64,000 nt of DNA, taken from contig NZ_JALJZZ010000002.1 of NCBI RefSeq assembly GCF_024171565.1, forward strand, positions 496,001-560,000, in the 5' to 3' direction. Both the position numbers and the translations under genes were made by a program. The notes under the pieces were generated by a model. The model did not search any database. It worked only from the letters and a program-made list of their open reading frames with translations, and was not told the origin of the DNA. The DNA is from Okibacterium sp. HSC-33S16 (GTDB lineage: Bacteria > Actinomycetota > Actinomycetes > Actinomycetales > Microbacteriaceae). Position 1 is the stretch's first letter; every line of letters starts with the position of its first letter. Shown piece after piece: positions 1-9,905 of this stretch.

Positions 1-1
1 C

Positions 2-918
2 AAGGTGCTTTCCACCTATCGTTCGTACCACGGCAACACCGGTGCAGCCATCGTGGCCACCGGTGACTGGCGTCGGATGCCCAATGAGTTCGCTCGTGGC
101 CACGTGCACTTCTTTGGCCCCTACCTCTACCGCTCTGAATTCTGGGCATCGACGCCCGAGGAAGAGTCGGCGCGCGCGCTGCACCATCTCGAACGCGTGA
201 TCCAGGGCGAAGGGCCGCAGACGATCGCAGCCATCCTGCTCGAGTCGATTCCGGGCACCGCAGGCGTCCTGCTGCCTCCACCCGGCTACCTGGCCGGCGT
301 ACGCGAACTCTGCGACCGCTACGGGATCGTCCTCATTCTCGATGAGGTGATGGCCGGCTTCGGACGATCCGGCCGGTGGTTCGCCTTCGAAGGGTACGAC
401 GTGGTTCCCGACCTCATCACCTTCGCCAAGGGGGTGAACTCGGGGTACGTGCCCACGGGAGGCGTGATCATCTGCGATGAAATAGCATCCGATTTCGATT
501 CGACAGTATTCCCCGGCGGACTGACCTATTCCGGACACCCGCTCGCAATGGCTTCGATTGTCGGCGCGCTCGACGCGATGGCCGACGAAGGCATCGTCGA
601 GAATGCCGCTCGCATCGGGCGTGAGGCCATCGGCCCCGCCCTCGCCGAACTGGCGGAGAAGCACGACCTCATCGGTGAGGTGCGGGGTGAGGGCGTTTTC
701 TGGGCCATCGAATTGGTAGCGGATGCCACGACGCGCGAGCCGCTCCCTGCCGCGGTGATGGGACGCATCAAGACCGCCCTTGTCGGGCGAGGGCTGCTTC
801 CATTTGTGCAGGACAACCGCATTCACGTCGTGCCGCCGTGCACCGTCACGGACGACGAGGTCGCCGAGGCGATGGCGGCATACGACGCCGTTCTCACCGA
901 CGTTTCGAAAGGACTGTA

Positions 919-919
<1 letters not shown>
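2..919 (+). CDS. Class III PLP aminotransferase, C-terminal part (5' truncated by window edge)
   Basis: The reading frame is open to the left edge, so the true start lies outside the window; the GTG at position 5 is an internal valine codon. The visible 305 residues carry class III (omega-amino acid) aminotransferase features: an HGNT segment near the start, a VLILDEVMAGFGRSG segment holding the cofactor-contacting Asp, and TFAKGVNSGYVPTGG with the Schiff-base lysine. Family members move an amino group from omega-amino acids, beta-alanine or GABA to pyruvate or 2-oxoglutarate. The stop overlaps the start of the methylmalonate-semialdehyde dehydrogenase gene (TAATG), implying translational coupling. 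Together the pair could oxidise beta-alanine or another omega-amino acid to acetyl- or propionyl-CoA. The exact substrate cannot be read from this fragment. Confidence 0.9.
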
Positions 920-2412
<1,493 letters not shown>

Positions 2413-2417
2413 TCCGA

Positions 2418-2457
2418 CGCCGATGCCGACCGGGACGTATTCCGGTCGGCATCGGCG
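2418..2457. terminator. Hairpin between convergent mmsA and the LysR gene
   Basis: A perfect 16-bp stem (arms 2418-2433 and 2442-2457) with an 8-nt loop fills the 48-bp gap between the two convergent stop codons. There is no clear T-run on either side, so it may act as a bidirectional terminator or an mRNA 3' stabiliser. Confidence 0.65.
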
Positions 2458-2460
2458 CGC

Positions 2461-3414
2461 TCAAGTCCAGCGGGGCGTCGTGTACGGCGCGGCATCTTCA
2501 ACAGGGTTGTGGGCAAGCTGCAGCCGAGCCGCCTCGGCGTGCAGCGCTTCCACTACCGTCCGCACGGCCAGACGTTCGGCCTTTTCCGGCCGCATCAGGG
2601 CAACAATATGGCGGGATGCCTCCACTCCCGTCAGCGGGCGCGTCACGATTCCTCGTTCACGGCCGGATGCTGTAAATCGCGGGACGAGGCCAACTCCGAT
2701 GCCCGCCGCCACGAGTGCCTCGGAAACGCGGTTGTCGGTTACCCGCTGCACCACGCTCAGCTCCTTGCCGGTGACCGCTTCGATTTCGTGCATCAGTCCG
2801 TCGAAGGGGTATCCCTGTGGCACGCCGATCCAGGGCTCATCGACCAGCTGGTCCGGCGTGAGCATGTTGACACCTGCGAGCCGGTGTCCGACCGGCAACG
2901 ACACATCAAGCGGTTCACTCAGCAGGTAGAGGTTGCGGAGGCCCTTGCCGCTCCACGAGCGTCGACCGGGCATCGAATGGGCGACCACGATGTCGTGGTC
3001 GATGGTCAGGGACGGAAAGTCGCCGGAGTCAGGATCGCGGTCAACCATGGTGACGGTGAGGCCCGGTCGGTCGGCCAGCGAGGAAATCGCTCCAGGCAAG
3101 AGCATCTGGCCGGCTGTGGGGAAGCTCGCAACCGACACCTCACCGGTGGCGTCATTGCGATACTCATCCCATACGGCGTGCGCCCGCTCGAGTGCGATGG
3201 CCACGTCGGTGGCACTGAGCGCCAGCGCCTTTCCCGCGTGGGTCAAGGAAATACCGCGCCCGCTGCGTTCGGTGAGAGGCACCCCGGCTTCACGCTCCAG
3301 CACTTTCAATTGCTGTGAGACGGCGGACGCAGTGCGGTGGGTGGCGGCCGCGACGGCCGCAATGCTTCCGCGATCAGCCAGTTCACGAAGAAGATCCAAC
3401 CGGCGAACATCCAT
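2461..3414 (-). CDS. LysR-family transcriptional regulator
   Basis: A 317-residue protein of usual LysR length. The N-terminal winged helix-turn-helix (about residues 1-60) includes SIAAVAAATHRTASAVSQQL and LTERSGRGISLTHAG. The remainder is the periplasmic-binding-protein-like effector domain. It is convergent with mmsA and divergent from a 40-aa membrane protein gene. LysR proteins usually control a divergent neighbour, so the small gene is a formal candidate target, although control of the aminotransferase-mmsA pair is also possible. The 120-bp gap upstream contains AAGC-N7-GCTT near 3440, a weak candidate LysR dyad. The effector is unknown. Confidence 0.9.
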   Translation of the reverse strand: MDVRRLDLLRELADRGSIAAVAAATHRTASAVSQQLKVLEREAGVPLTERSGRGISLTHAGKALALSATDVAIALERAHAVWDEYRNDATGEVSVASFPTAGQMLLPGAISSLADRPGLTVTMVDRDPDSGDFPSLTIDHDIVVAHSMPGRRSWSGKGLRNLYLLSEPLDVSLPVGHRLAGVNMLTPDQLVDEPWIGVPQGYPFDGLMHEIEAVTGKELSVVQRVTDNRVSEALVAAGIGVGLVPRFTASGRERGIVTRPLTGVEASRHIVALMRPEKAERLAVRTVVEALHAEAARLQLAHNPVEDAAPYTTPRWT

Positions 3415-3534
3415 TTAGAAATACTACCGATTCACGTAAGCAATGTTCGCTTGTTCTGAATAGTTGCAGCGTGCACCATGGAGATGTATCCAGTGGTCGT
3501 TGCCACTTCACCCACAGAAAGGACTGGAATCCTC

Positions 3535-3657
3535 ATGATCGTATTCTTTGCAGGACTTGCAGCCTTGAGCGCTGCCGCCATCGTCGGAAGCCTCGTCGTT
3601 GTGAAGCGCGACGGCTACCGCAAGGTGCCCACGCGCACCTATGCACTGCTGCCGTAA
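3535..3657 (+). CDS. Small membrane protein, 40 aa, function unknown
   Basis: A short gene beginning ATG ATC GTA and ending in TAA at 3655-3657. The product starts MIVFFAGLAALSAAAIVGSL, giving one hydrophobic helix (about residues 2-22), followed by a basic tail KRDGYRKVPTRTYALLP. A purine-rich AAAGGA lies about 11 nt upstream of the ATG. An in-frame ATG at 3478 would add 19 residues but has no ribosome binding site. It is followed by a plausible terminator, so it looks like a monocistronic unit divergent from the LysR gene. I do not recognise a family. The basic, tyrosine- and proline-containing tail after a single helix suggests a small inner-membrane protein. Confidence 0.6.
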   Translation: MIVFFAGLAALSAAAIVGSLVVVKRDGYRKVPTRTYALLP

Positions 3658-3670
3658 GGCGGCGCTAGCG

Positions 3671-3738
3671 AAAATCGCGCCCTCCCAGGAAGATCCCGTA
3701 GCGCCAGATGCGGTCGATCCCTGGGGAGGCGCGTTTTT
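3671..3738 (+). terminator. Candidate intrinsic terminator after the small membrane protein
   Basis: A GC-rich inverted repeat (left arm around 3676-3690, right arm around 3719-3733, with a few mismatches) is followed by TTTTT. It lies 13 bp after the stop of the 40-aa gene and well before pyrE. Confidence 0.55.
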
Positions 3739-3848
3739 CGTTGTCTGTAATTTGCCGGGCTCCGGGTGCGAGCCCCCGGTGGGCAGCCGGTCGCCTGTTG
3801 GGCGCGCCTCGTCACGGTGAAAGAACGTCGCATCGCTAAACTTGCTGC

Positions 3849-4397
3849 GTGACTGACGCGCGCCAGCAACTAATTGAGTACATTTCGGCCGAGGCCGTCT
3901 TCCACGGGGACTTCACCCTGACGAGCGGCAAGAAGGCGACCTATTACGTCGACCTCCGCAAGGTCAGCCTCGACCACCGCGTCGCACCGCTGATCGGCCA
4001 GGTCATGATCGACCTCATCGCCGACGTCCCCAATGTCGTTGCTGTCGGCGGCATGACCATGGGCGCTGACCCGGTCGCCGCCGCGGTCCTGCACCAGGGC
4101 GCCGCTCGGGGACTCGCCTACGATGCATTCGTTGTGCGCAAAGAGCCTAAGGACCACGGCCGCGGCAAGCAGGTCGAGGGTCCCGAACTCGAAGGCAAGC
4201 GCGTCATCGTTCTCGAAGACACATCGACAACGGGTGGTTCACCGCTCGCGGCCATTGAAGCGCTCAAGAAGGTCGGAGCCGAAATCGCCGGAGTTGCCGT
4301 GGTCGTCGACCGCAACACCGGCGCACGCGAGATCATCGAGAATGCGGGATACCCCTACTTTGCCGCTATCGGGCTCGCTGACCTGGGACTCGAGTAG
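3849..4397 (+). CDS. pyrE: Orotate phosphoribosyltransferase
   Basis: A 182-residue enzyme that joins orotate to PRPP to form OMP in de novo pyrimidine synthesis. It shows the orotate-side TLTSGKKATYYVDLRK segment near residue 25 and the PRPP-binding loop VIVLEDTSTTGGS in the C-terminal half. The GTG start at 3849 gives the expected N-terminus (MTDARQQLIEYI). Its stop overlaps the next GTG by one base, so the large septum-formation-domain gene is probably co-translated. Confidence 0.95.
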   Translation: MTDARQQLIEYISAEAVFHGDFTLTSGKKATYYVDLRKVSLDHRVAPLIGQVMIDLIADVPNVVAVGGMTMGADPVAAAVLHQGAARGLAYDAFVVRKEPKDHGRGKQVEGPELEGKRVIVLEDTSTTGGSPLAAIEALKKVGAEIAGVAVVVDRNTGAREIIENAGYPYFAAIGLADLGLE

Positions 4398-6394
4398 TGA
4401 GCGACGACGACGCCTCGTTCCGACGGCGTCGCCGCCGGGACGGTGACCCGATTCCGGAGTCGAACGAAACGCCGGTCGAGAACGACGCGAGCGAGCCGCA
4501 GGCTGATGCCGAGGGCGCAGACTGGCTGCTTTCCCAGCTTGAGGACGATGACACCGAACGCACTCAAGCCATCCCGGTGACTGAGGGCAACGAGCAAGTG
4601 CCGTCGCGCCGTGCTGACGGGCCAGCACCGGACCTGACGCCGTGGTGGCGGAGCACCGCGCCCACATCCGACACCGCGACTGACGCTGAAGCCGATGGAG
4701 AGGATGACTCCGCACCCGACGCCGGGGACGAACCGTCGCCCCGCCGCCGCTCGACATTCCAAGCGTTCACCCCCGCCCTTCCTGAGGATGACTCGGCTGA
4801 GGCAGTCGTTGCGCCCACCGTCGAGCCGGGCCGCGTTCCGGTTGCTGAGCCAGAACCGATCGAGCCAGAACCGATCGAGCCAGAACCGATCGAGCCAGAA
4901 CCGATCGAGCCAGAACCGGTGTCTGCGGTGGTCGTCGAGCCGCACGCTGAACCGACTCCGCTTCTCTTCAAACCACGACCAGACGCCGACCGGCCGTGGG
5001 TGACCCGGCCTGTCGACGGGCAGCGCGAACCCGCACAGGTGAGTTCGCCCACCAACGCCGGTGAGAACTCCACCGATGAGGTCGACCTCAACGACAGTGC
5101 ACCGTTCGTCTGGTCGCTGTCCCCGAACGACCAGCTCGATCCGATCGTGCACAAGAGCACATCGGACACCGCCGCGCCAAGTGCTGCACTGAGTGCTGCG
5201 CCGAGCCCCGATGACGCCGCACCCACGACCGCCGAATCGTCGCCCGCCGATGCCGCACCTTCTGTGGAGCCCGTGTTCCTTCCAGCCCCGGCATTCGTGC
5301 CGGAGCCTGCGACGCCGCCGGTGCCGACCGAAACCGTCGTCATCCCGGAAATCGTCGACGACGGCCCCGACGAGAACGACCACGGGGCGCGGGCAGCGAG
5401 CGACGATGATGACATCATCGACGCCGAAATTGTGGAGTCGGAATCCGACGACGACGAGCCGGTTACGACGAGCACCTCGGCCACGCCGCGCACCGCCACG
5501 TTGAGCACCGACGACGTCGACAGTCTCGCGTTCCTCATGGGACTCGAAGAAGCGACTGCCGCAACGGTGGCGTTCAGCCCTGTCGAGAAGGACGAGCTCG
5601 ACGAGCAGACCGAGAACGTCCCGACTTACCCAACGCCGGTGGGCAGCGCCGAGGACGCCGAGCCGCTGGCGCGCCGGAGAGCCGCAGAAATGGCATCGCC
5701 TGCCGCTGAAACACCGACCGCATTGTTCCCTCCCGTCGGACCCTTCCCCGCCGACCCGACGCCGGTGCCCGCGGCGACAGATACTTCCGGACGACCGCCG
5801 CTCCCGCCGTACGTCAAGTGGATCGCACTCGGTGTGGTCGCCCTGCTTGTGCTCGTTGGACTCTTCTTGCTCGGTACCCGCCTCCCGAGCCTCTTCGGCG
5901 CGCAGCCCGCGGCACCCGCGCCATCGCCAAGTGCCACCGCCACTCCCACCGCCACTCCGACCCCGACCGAGGCTCCGGCCGAAGACGTGGTCACGGTGGG
6001 GCCGGTCGCGCCGGGCGAGCACAAGTGGACCGCGCTCCTCGGCAGCGAGTGCCTCGAACCGTACTCCACTCCGTGGGCGGAGAACTTCATGGTCGTTGAC
6101 TGCGCCACCCCGCATCGCGCCCAAATGGTGTTCACCGCTCCGGTCACGTCCGACCCGGCCGCTCCGTACCCGGGCGAAGCCGAGCTCGCCTCCCAGATCG
6201 CACTTTGGTGCAGCGCTCCCGGCGTCTTCGACACGGCAGCAGCCGGCGCGTTCACCGACCTCCAGGTGCAGGGCACCTACCCGGTAAGCGATGAACAGTG
6301 GGCCGACGGGGAGCGCAATTACTACTGCTTCCTCAGCCGCTCATCCAATGAGCCGCTCACCGGCTCGCTCGCCGTCGCGCAGCCTGCCACCTAG
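4397..6394 (+). CDS. Septum-formation-family membrane protein with long acidic N-terminal region
   Basis: A 665-residue protein. Residues 1 to about 470 form a low-complexity, Asp/Glu/Pro/Ala-rich region with no predicted fold. One transmembrane helix follows (around 475-495, WIALGVVALLVLVGLFLLG), then a Pro/Thr/Ala-rich linker. The C-terminal extracellular domain has paired cysteines (SECLEPY, VVDCATPH, LWCSAP, YYCFLSRS) typical of the actinobacterial septum-formation domain. The fold would place the Cys-rich domain outside and the acidic tail in the cytoplasm. It starts on the pyrE stop. A 15-bp tandem repeat encodes the Glu-Pro run near residues 150-175. The exact role is unproven; the division link is by family name only. 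Confidence 0.75.
   Translation: MSDDDASFRRRRRRDGDPIPESNETPVENDASEPQADAEGADWLLSQLEDDDTERTQAIPVTEGNEQVPSRRADGPAPDLTPWWRSTAPTSDTATDAEADGEDDSAPDAGDEPSPRRRSTFQAFTPALPEDDSAEAVVAPTVEPGRVPVAEPEPIEPEPIEPEPIEPEPIEPEPVSAVVVEPHAEPTPLLFKPRPDADRPWVTRPVDGQREPAQVSSPTNAGENSTDEVDLNDSAPFVWSLSPNDQLDPIVHKSTSDTAAPSAALSAAPSPDDAAPTTAESSPADAAPSVEPVFLPAPAFVPEPATPPVPTETVVIPEIVDDGPDENDHGARAASDDDDIIDAEIVESESDDDEPVTTSTSATPRTATLSTDDVDSLAFLMGLEEATAATVAFSPVEKDELDEQTENVPTYPTPVGSAEDAEPLARRRAAEMASPAAETPTALFPPVGPFPADPTPVPAATDTSGRPPLPPYVKWIALGVVALLVLVGLFLLGTRLPSLFGAQPAAPAPSPSATATPTATPTPTEAPAEDVVTVGPVAPGEHKWTALLGSECLEPYSTPWAENFMVVDCATPHRAQMVFTAPVTSDPAAPYPGEAELASQIALWCSAPGVFDTAAAGAFTDLQVQGTYPVSDEQWADGERNYYCFLSRSSNEPLTGSLAVAQPAT
4847..4921 (+). 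repeat. Five tandem 15-bp units inside the septum-formation gene
   Basis: Four perfect copies of GAGCCAGAACCGATC and a fifth that diverges at its end encode repeated Glu-Pro-Glu-Pro-Ile. Identity at the nucleotide level, including third codon positions, points to recent slippage, so copy number probably varies between strains. Confidence 0.95.
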
Positions 6395-6398
6395 GGCT

Positions 6399-7199
6399 CT
6401 AGACGACCTCAGACTCGATCGGCTCCGCCTCGAGCAGGTCAACTACGCCCCCGAGAATCTCGGACGGACGGAACGGGTAACGCGCAATCTCGCGCTCATC
6501 CGAGATTCCGGTGAGCACGAGAATGGTGTGTAGCCCCGCCTCGATCCCGGCAACGACGTCGGTGTCCATCCGGTCACCGATCATGCCGGTGTTCTCCGAG
6601 TGCGCCCCGATCTTGTTGAGCGCCGAGCGGAACATCATCGGGTTCGGCTTGCCGACAATGTAGGGTTCCTTGCCGGTGGCCTTTGTGATGAGTGCGGCAA
6701 TCGCGCCGGTCGCCGGCATGGGCCCGTCGGCACTGGGCCCCGTGGCATCCGGGTTGGTGGCGATGAAGCGAGCACCGTTGTTGATCAGGCGGATGGCCTT
6801 GGTGATCGCCTCGAACGAGTAGTTGCGGGTTTCTCCGACGACGACATAGTCGGGCGCAGTCTCGGTCATGATGAAGCCGGCTTCGTGCAGCGCCGTGGTG
6901 ATGCCGGCCTCGCCGATGACGAATGCCGAGCCGCCGGGCATTTGATCCTTGAGGAACGCAGCGGTCGCGAGAGCTGAGGTCCAGATGAACTCCTCGGGCA
7001 CCTCGAGGCCCGAGGCGCGCAGTCGCGCGCTGAGGTCGCGCGGCGTGAAGATGGAGTTGTTCGTCAGCACGAGGTATGGCTTGCCCTGGTCGCGCCACTG
7101 CTGCAGCAGTTCGGCAGCCCCGGGAAGCGGACGGTTCTCGTGCACAAGCACGCCGTCCATGTCGGTCAACCAGCATTCAACTTCGTCGCGACGGGTCAT
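6399..7199 (-). CDS. HAD-superfamily (class IIA, NagD-like) phosphatase
   Basis: A 266-residue protein with all HAD motifs: WLTDMDGVLVHE (nucleophile Asp and general-acid Asp) at residues 10-20, VLTNNS near residue 45, a Lys-containing GKPNP segment, and IGDRMDTDVVAG near residue 210. The C2a-type cap and length match NagD/AraL-like sugar or nucleotide phosphatases. It is convergent with the septum-formation gene, with 4 bp between the stops. The substrate cannot be assigned from sequence; members often act on UMP, 4-nitrophenyl phosphate or metabolite side products. Confidence 0.88.
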   Translation of the reverse strand: MTRRDEVECWLTDMDGVLVHENRPLPGAAELLQQWRDQGKPYLVLTNNSIFTPRDLSARLRASGLEVPEEFIWTSALATAAFLKDQMPGGSAFVIGEAGITTALHEAGFIMTETAPDYVVVGETRNYSFEAITKAIRLINNGARFIATNPDATGPSADGPMPATGAIAALITKATGKEPYIVGKPNPMMFRSALNKIGAHSENTGMIGDRMDTDVVAGIEAGLHTILVLTGISDEREIARYPFRPSEILGGVVDLLEAEPIESEVV

Positions 7200-7254
7200 C
7201 GGGCTCCTTCGTTCGTGATCTCAGTGTAGGGCTGACGCCAAAGTCCAAGGTGGG

Positions 7255-7893
7255 TTAGGCACTCAACCAGATAGCGGATGCTGCCGCCTCGTCGAGAGGA
7301 ACCGTCGCTTCGCCCGCGACCATGGCGCTTCCGGCCACGATCACCGTCGTCCCGATGTCGATTCCCGACGCTTCAAGCGTGCGCAGCAGTTCGGGGTCAC
7401 GATCGCTGATGCGCAGAACGACGCCCACGTGCCCTTCGCCGGCGGAGCCCAGGAGCACAGCGTTTTCCCGCCGCACCGTGCCGTCACTCGCCGGAATCGG
7501 ATCACCGTGCGGGTCGCGATCAGGGAACCCCAGCCGTGCGTCAATCGCCGCGAGCAGCCGGTCGCTGATGGCGTGCTCGAGCACCTCGGCTTCGTCGTGC
7601 ACCTCGTCCCAGCTGTAGCCCATCTCACGCACGAGCCAGGTCTCGGTGAGCCGGTGTCGACGCACAACGGCTATAGCCTCGCCCCTGCCCGTGTCGGTCA
7701 GGCTGATCGCGCCATAGCGCACATGGGTGACGAGCCCCGCTGCGGCAAGCTTTTTCACCATCTCGGTCACGGTCGACGGCGCGAGCCCCAGCCGCTCGGC
7801 GAGCACCGACGGCGTGATTGCGTCGGCCTGCCACTCGGTGTGCGCGTAAATCGTTTTGAGGTAATTCTCGATCACCGTTTGGGAGAGCTTCAT
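7255..7893 (-). CDS. mntR: DtxR-family metalloregulator, MntR-type (manganese) by its metal ligands
   Basis: A 212-residue DtxR-family repressor with a winged helix (residues about 1-65, LAPSTVTEMVKKL recognition helix), dimerisation and metal region, and a C-terminal FeoA/SH3-like domain. By alignment from memory, DtxR ligand Met10 is Asn10 here and Cys102 is Glu103, while H80, E84, H99, E106 and H107 are kept. A Glu in place of the Cys is typical of Mn-selective MntR proteins. The downstream position behind an NRAMP transporter and the paired operators in front of that transporter fit a manganese-responsive repressor. The gene probably shares the transporter transcript, as only 12 bp separate the two. 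Confidence 0.85.
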   Translation of the reverse strand: MKLSQTVIENYLKTIYAHTEWQADAITPSVLAERLGLAPSTVTEMVKKLAAAGLVTHVRYGAISLTDTGRGEAIAVVRRHRLTETWLVREMGYSWDEVHDEAEVLEHAISDRLLAAIDARLGFPDRDPHGDPIPASDGTVRRENAVLLGSAGEGHVGVVLRISDRDPELLRTLEASGIDIGTTVIVAGSAMVAGEATVPLDEAAASAIWLSA

Positions 7894-7905
7894 GGCACGG
7901 CCAGA

Positions 7906-9177
7906 CTACTCGGCGCCGGTGACGAGCAGAACGAGAAGGACGGCGTTGAGGCTGACCAGGAGAACGGATGCCACGGCACCGGCGGCGGTTGTGAACCAGC
8001 GGTTCGCGTACTGTCCGAGTATTCCCTGCCGGGCGGTGATGACCACCAGGGGGATGAGAGCGAACGGAATGCCAAATGACAAGACCACCTGGCTGAGCAC
8101 GAGGGCGAGGGTGGGGTCGAAACCCGAGCCGAGCAGCACCAGTGCAGGGATGAGTGAAATGAGTCGGCGCAGCAGGAGCGGGATGCGTACTTTGAGCAAC
8201 CCCTGCATGATCTCGGCCCCGGCGTACGCGCCCACCGAGGTGGAAGCGAGACCTGAGGCGAGGAGCCCGACCGCGAACAGGGTGGCGATGACCGGGCCGA
8301 TCGAGTTCTCCAGTGCGGCATGTGCGCCCTCGAGGCTGTCGGTGCCCGGCACCCCGGCGAGATTGGTCGCCGCCAGAAGGAGGATTGCGAGGTTGACGCT
8401 TCCGGCGATGAGCATCGCGATCGACACATCCCACCGGGTGACCCGCAGCAAGCGGGCGGTGGTGAGGCCTGACGCCCGCACGGCGAACCGATCACGGCTC
8501 AGCGCCGAGTGCGCGTAAATCGCGTGCGGCATGATTGTCGCACCGAGGATCGACGCGGCGAGGAGAACCGAGTTCGCATCTTCGAATCGTGGGAGGAGGC
8601 CGGAAGCGACGCTGGAGGCATCCGGTGGGGAAAGAAAGACACCGGCGCTGAAGCCGACAGCGATCACGACGAGCAGGCTGACGATGACCCCTTCGAAGGC
8701 GCGCGGGCCGCGGCGTGACTGCAGGGTCAGCATGATCATCGACACGGTGCCGGTGATGAGGCCACCAACGATGAGCGGCAGGTCGAAGAGCAGGTAGAGG
8801 GCGACGGCGCCGCCGATGATCTCGGCCAAGTCGGTGGCCATGGCGACGAGTTCGGCCTGGATCCAGTAGGCGATGCGGAGCGGGCGGCGCTGAATTCGTT
8901 CGCCGAGCACCTCGGGCAGGCTCTTGCCGGTGACAACGCCGAGTTTGGCGGACAGGTATTGAATCAGCCAGGCCATCACGTTGCCCGCGACGACGACCCA
9001 GACCAGGAGGTATCCGTATTGCGCGCCGGCCGTCATATTGCTGGCGACGTTGCCGGGGTCGAGGTAGGCGACTCCGGCGACGAGCGCGGGGCCGAGGAGC
9101 CACAGAAGCCGCGGCGGTTTGGTGGCGCGTGGGGGAACCAGAGGTGCAGCACTGACGTCGACGGCAGATTTCGGCAT
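7906..9177 (-). CDS. mntH: NRAMP-family Mn2+/Fe2+ symporter
   Basis: A 423-residue polytopic protein with about 11 helices. The metal-site DPGN motif is at residues 40-43 in the first helix. The helix-6 motif appears as MPHAIYAHS, where many relatives have MPHNLYLHS, keeping the metal-coordinating Met. It imports Mn2+ or Fe2+ with protons. The ATG at 9177 sits inside a perfect 16-bp palindrome, and a second palindrome lies 27 bp upstream, indicating tight repression by the adjacent DtxR/MntR-type protein encoded immediately downstream. It is divergent from the TrmH-type methyltransferase. Confidence 0.93.
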   Translation of the reverse strand: MPKSAVDVSAAPLVPPRATKPPRLLWLLGPALVAGVAYLDPGNVASNMTAGAQYGYLLVWVVVAGNVMAWLIQYLSAKLGVVTGKSLPEVLGERIQRRPLRIAYWIQAELVAMATDLAEIIGGAVALYLLFDLPLIVGGLITGTVSMIMLTLQSRRGPRAFEGVIVSLLVVIAVGFSAGVFLSPPDASSVASGLLPRFEDANSVLLAASILGATIMPHAIYAHSALSRDRFAVRASGLTTARLLRVTRWDVSIAMLIAGSVNLAILLLAATNLAGVPGTDSLEGAHAALENSIGPVIATLFAVGLLASGLASTSVGAYAGAEIMQGLLKVRIPLLLRRLISLIPALVLLGSGFDPTLALVLSQVVLSFGIPFALIPLVVITARQGILGQYANRWFTTAAGAVASVLLVSLNAVLLVLLVTGAE

Positions 9178-9184
9178 GCCGAAA
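9169..9184. promoter_or_regulatory. Candidate MntR operator 1, overlapping the mntH start codon
   Basis: TTTCGGCATGCCGAAA is a perfect 16-bp palindrome of form TTTCGG-N4-CCGAAA. The start codon of mntH (9175-9177) lies in its centre. Confidence 0.7.
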
Positions 9185-9193
9185 CCTTAGCCG

Positions 9194-9213
9194 CTTTTCG
9201 GTCGGCCGAAAAG
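9194..9213. promoter_or_regulatory. Candidate MntR operator 2 upstream of mntH
   Basis: CTTTTCGG-N4-CCGAAAAG is an 8-bp perfect inverted repeat with the same TTTCGG-N4-CCGAAA core as operator 1. The two centres are 27 bp apart. It lies between mntH and the divergent methyltransferase gene. Confidence 0.7.
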
Positions 9214-9251
9214 GGGGAACCCTGCTCGGTTGAGGCGGCTACCCTTGGACG

Positions 9252-9896
9252 GTGCCGAACGCGATCGAAAACCCCAGCCACGAACTCTCAACGAACGGTG
9301 TTGGTCCGTGGCCGGGCGAGTGGCCGACCGAGGACTACTACGACGAGGACCTCCTCACACACGGCGACACCCGCAACGTGATTGATCGGTATCGCTACTG
9401 GAAGTTAGACGCGATCGTTGCCGACCTGGACGAGCACAGGCATCCGTTTCACGTGGCCATCGAAAACTGGCAGCACGACATGAACATTGGCTCGATCGTG
9501 CGCACCGCCAACGCATTCGCCGCCGACACAGTGCACATCGTCGGCCGACGGCGCTGGAACAAGCGCGGCGCCATGGTCACCGACCGATACCAGCACGTCG
9601 TTCACCACCCCGACGTCGACGCTCTCGTGGCGTGGGCCCAGGCTGAAGGCATGCCCATTATCGGTATCGACAACGTCCCTGGCTCTGTACTCATCGAGAC
9701 CTTTGCGTTGCCCGAGCGGTGCGTGATGCTCTTCGGGCAGGAGGGCCCCGGACTGTCTCCCGAGGCCATTGAGGCATCGGATGCCGTTCTCGAGATTAGC
9801 CAGTTCGGGTCGACCCGGTCGATCAACGCCTCCGCTGCGGCCGCCGTTGCGATGCATTCCTGGGTGATGCAACACGTAAGCTTCCCTGCGCGGTAG
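9252..9896 (+). CDS. TrmH/SpoU-family RNA 2'-O-methyltransferase
   Basis: A 214-residue SPOUT enzyme. The N-terminal half has an actinobacterial extension. The catalytic half has NWQHDMNIGSIVRTANAF (motif 1, with the Asn and Arg), VMLFGQEGPGLSPEAIE (motif 2) and ISQFGSTRSINASAAAAVA (motif 3). Such proteins methylate a 2'-hydroxyl in tRNA or rRNA using S-adenosylmethionine bound in a trefoil knot. The GTG start at 9252 is the start that leaves the mntH operators outside the coding region. The RNA target is unknown. Confidence 0.9.
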   Translation: MPNAIENPSHELSTNGVGPWPGEWPTEDYYDEDLLTHGDTRNVIDRYRYWKLDAIVADLDEHRHPFHVAIENWQHDMNIGSIVRTANAFAADTVHIVGRRRWNKRGAMVTDRYQHVVHHPDVDALVAWAQAEGMPIIGIDNVPGSVLIETFALPERCVMLFGQEGPGLSPEAIEASDAVLEISQFGSTRSINASAAAAVAMHSWVMQHVSFPAR

Positions 9897-9905
9897 CGTG
9901 GGCGC

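Noticed and set aside
4847-4921. CRISPR-like array
   Set aside because: The 15-bp units are contiguous and in frame, with no spacers; it is a coding tandem repeat.
4355-6124. A 589-residue open frame on the minus strand opposite the septum-formation gene
   Set aside because: It is Arg/Gly-rich, has no recognisable domain, and mirrors the codon pattern of the real plus-strand gene; long antisense frames are common at high GC.
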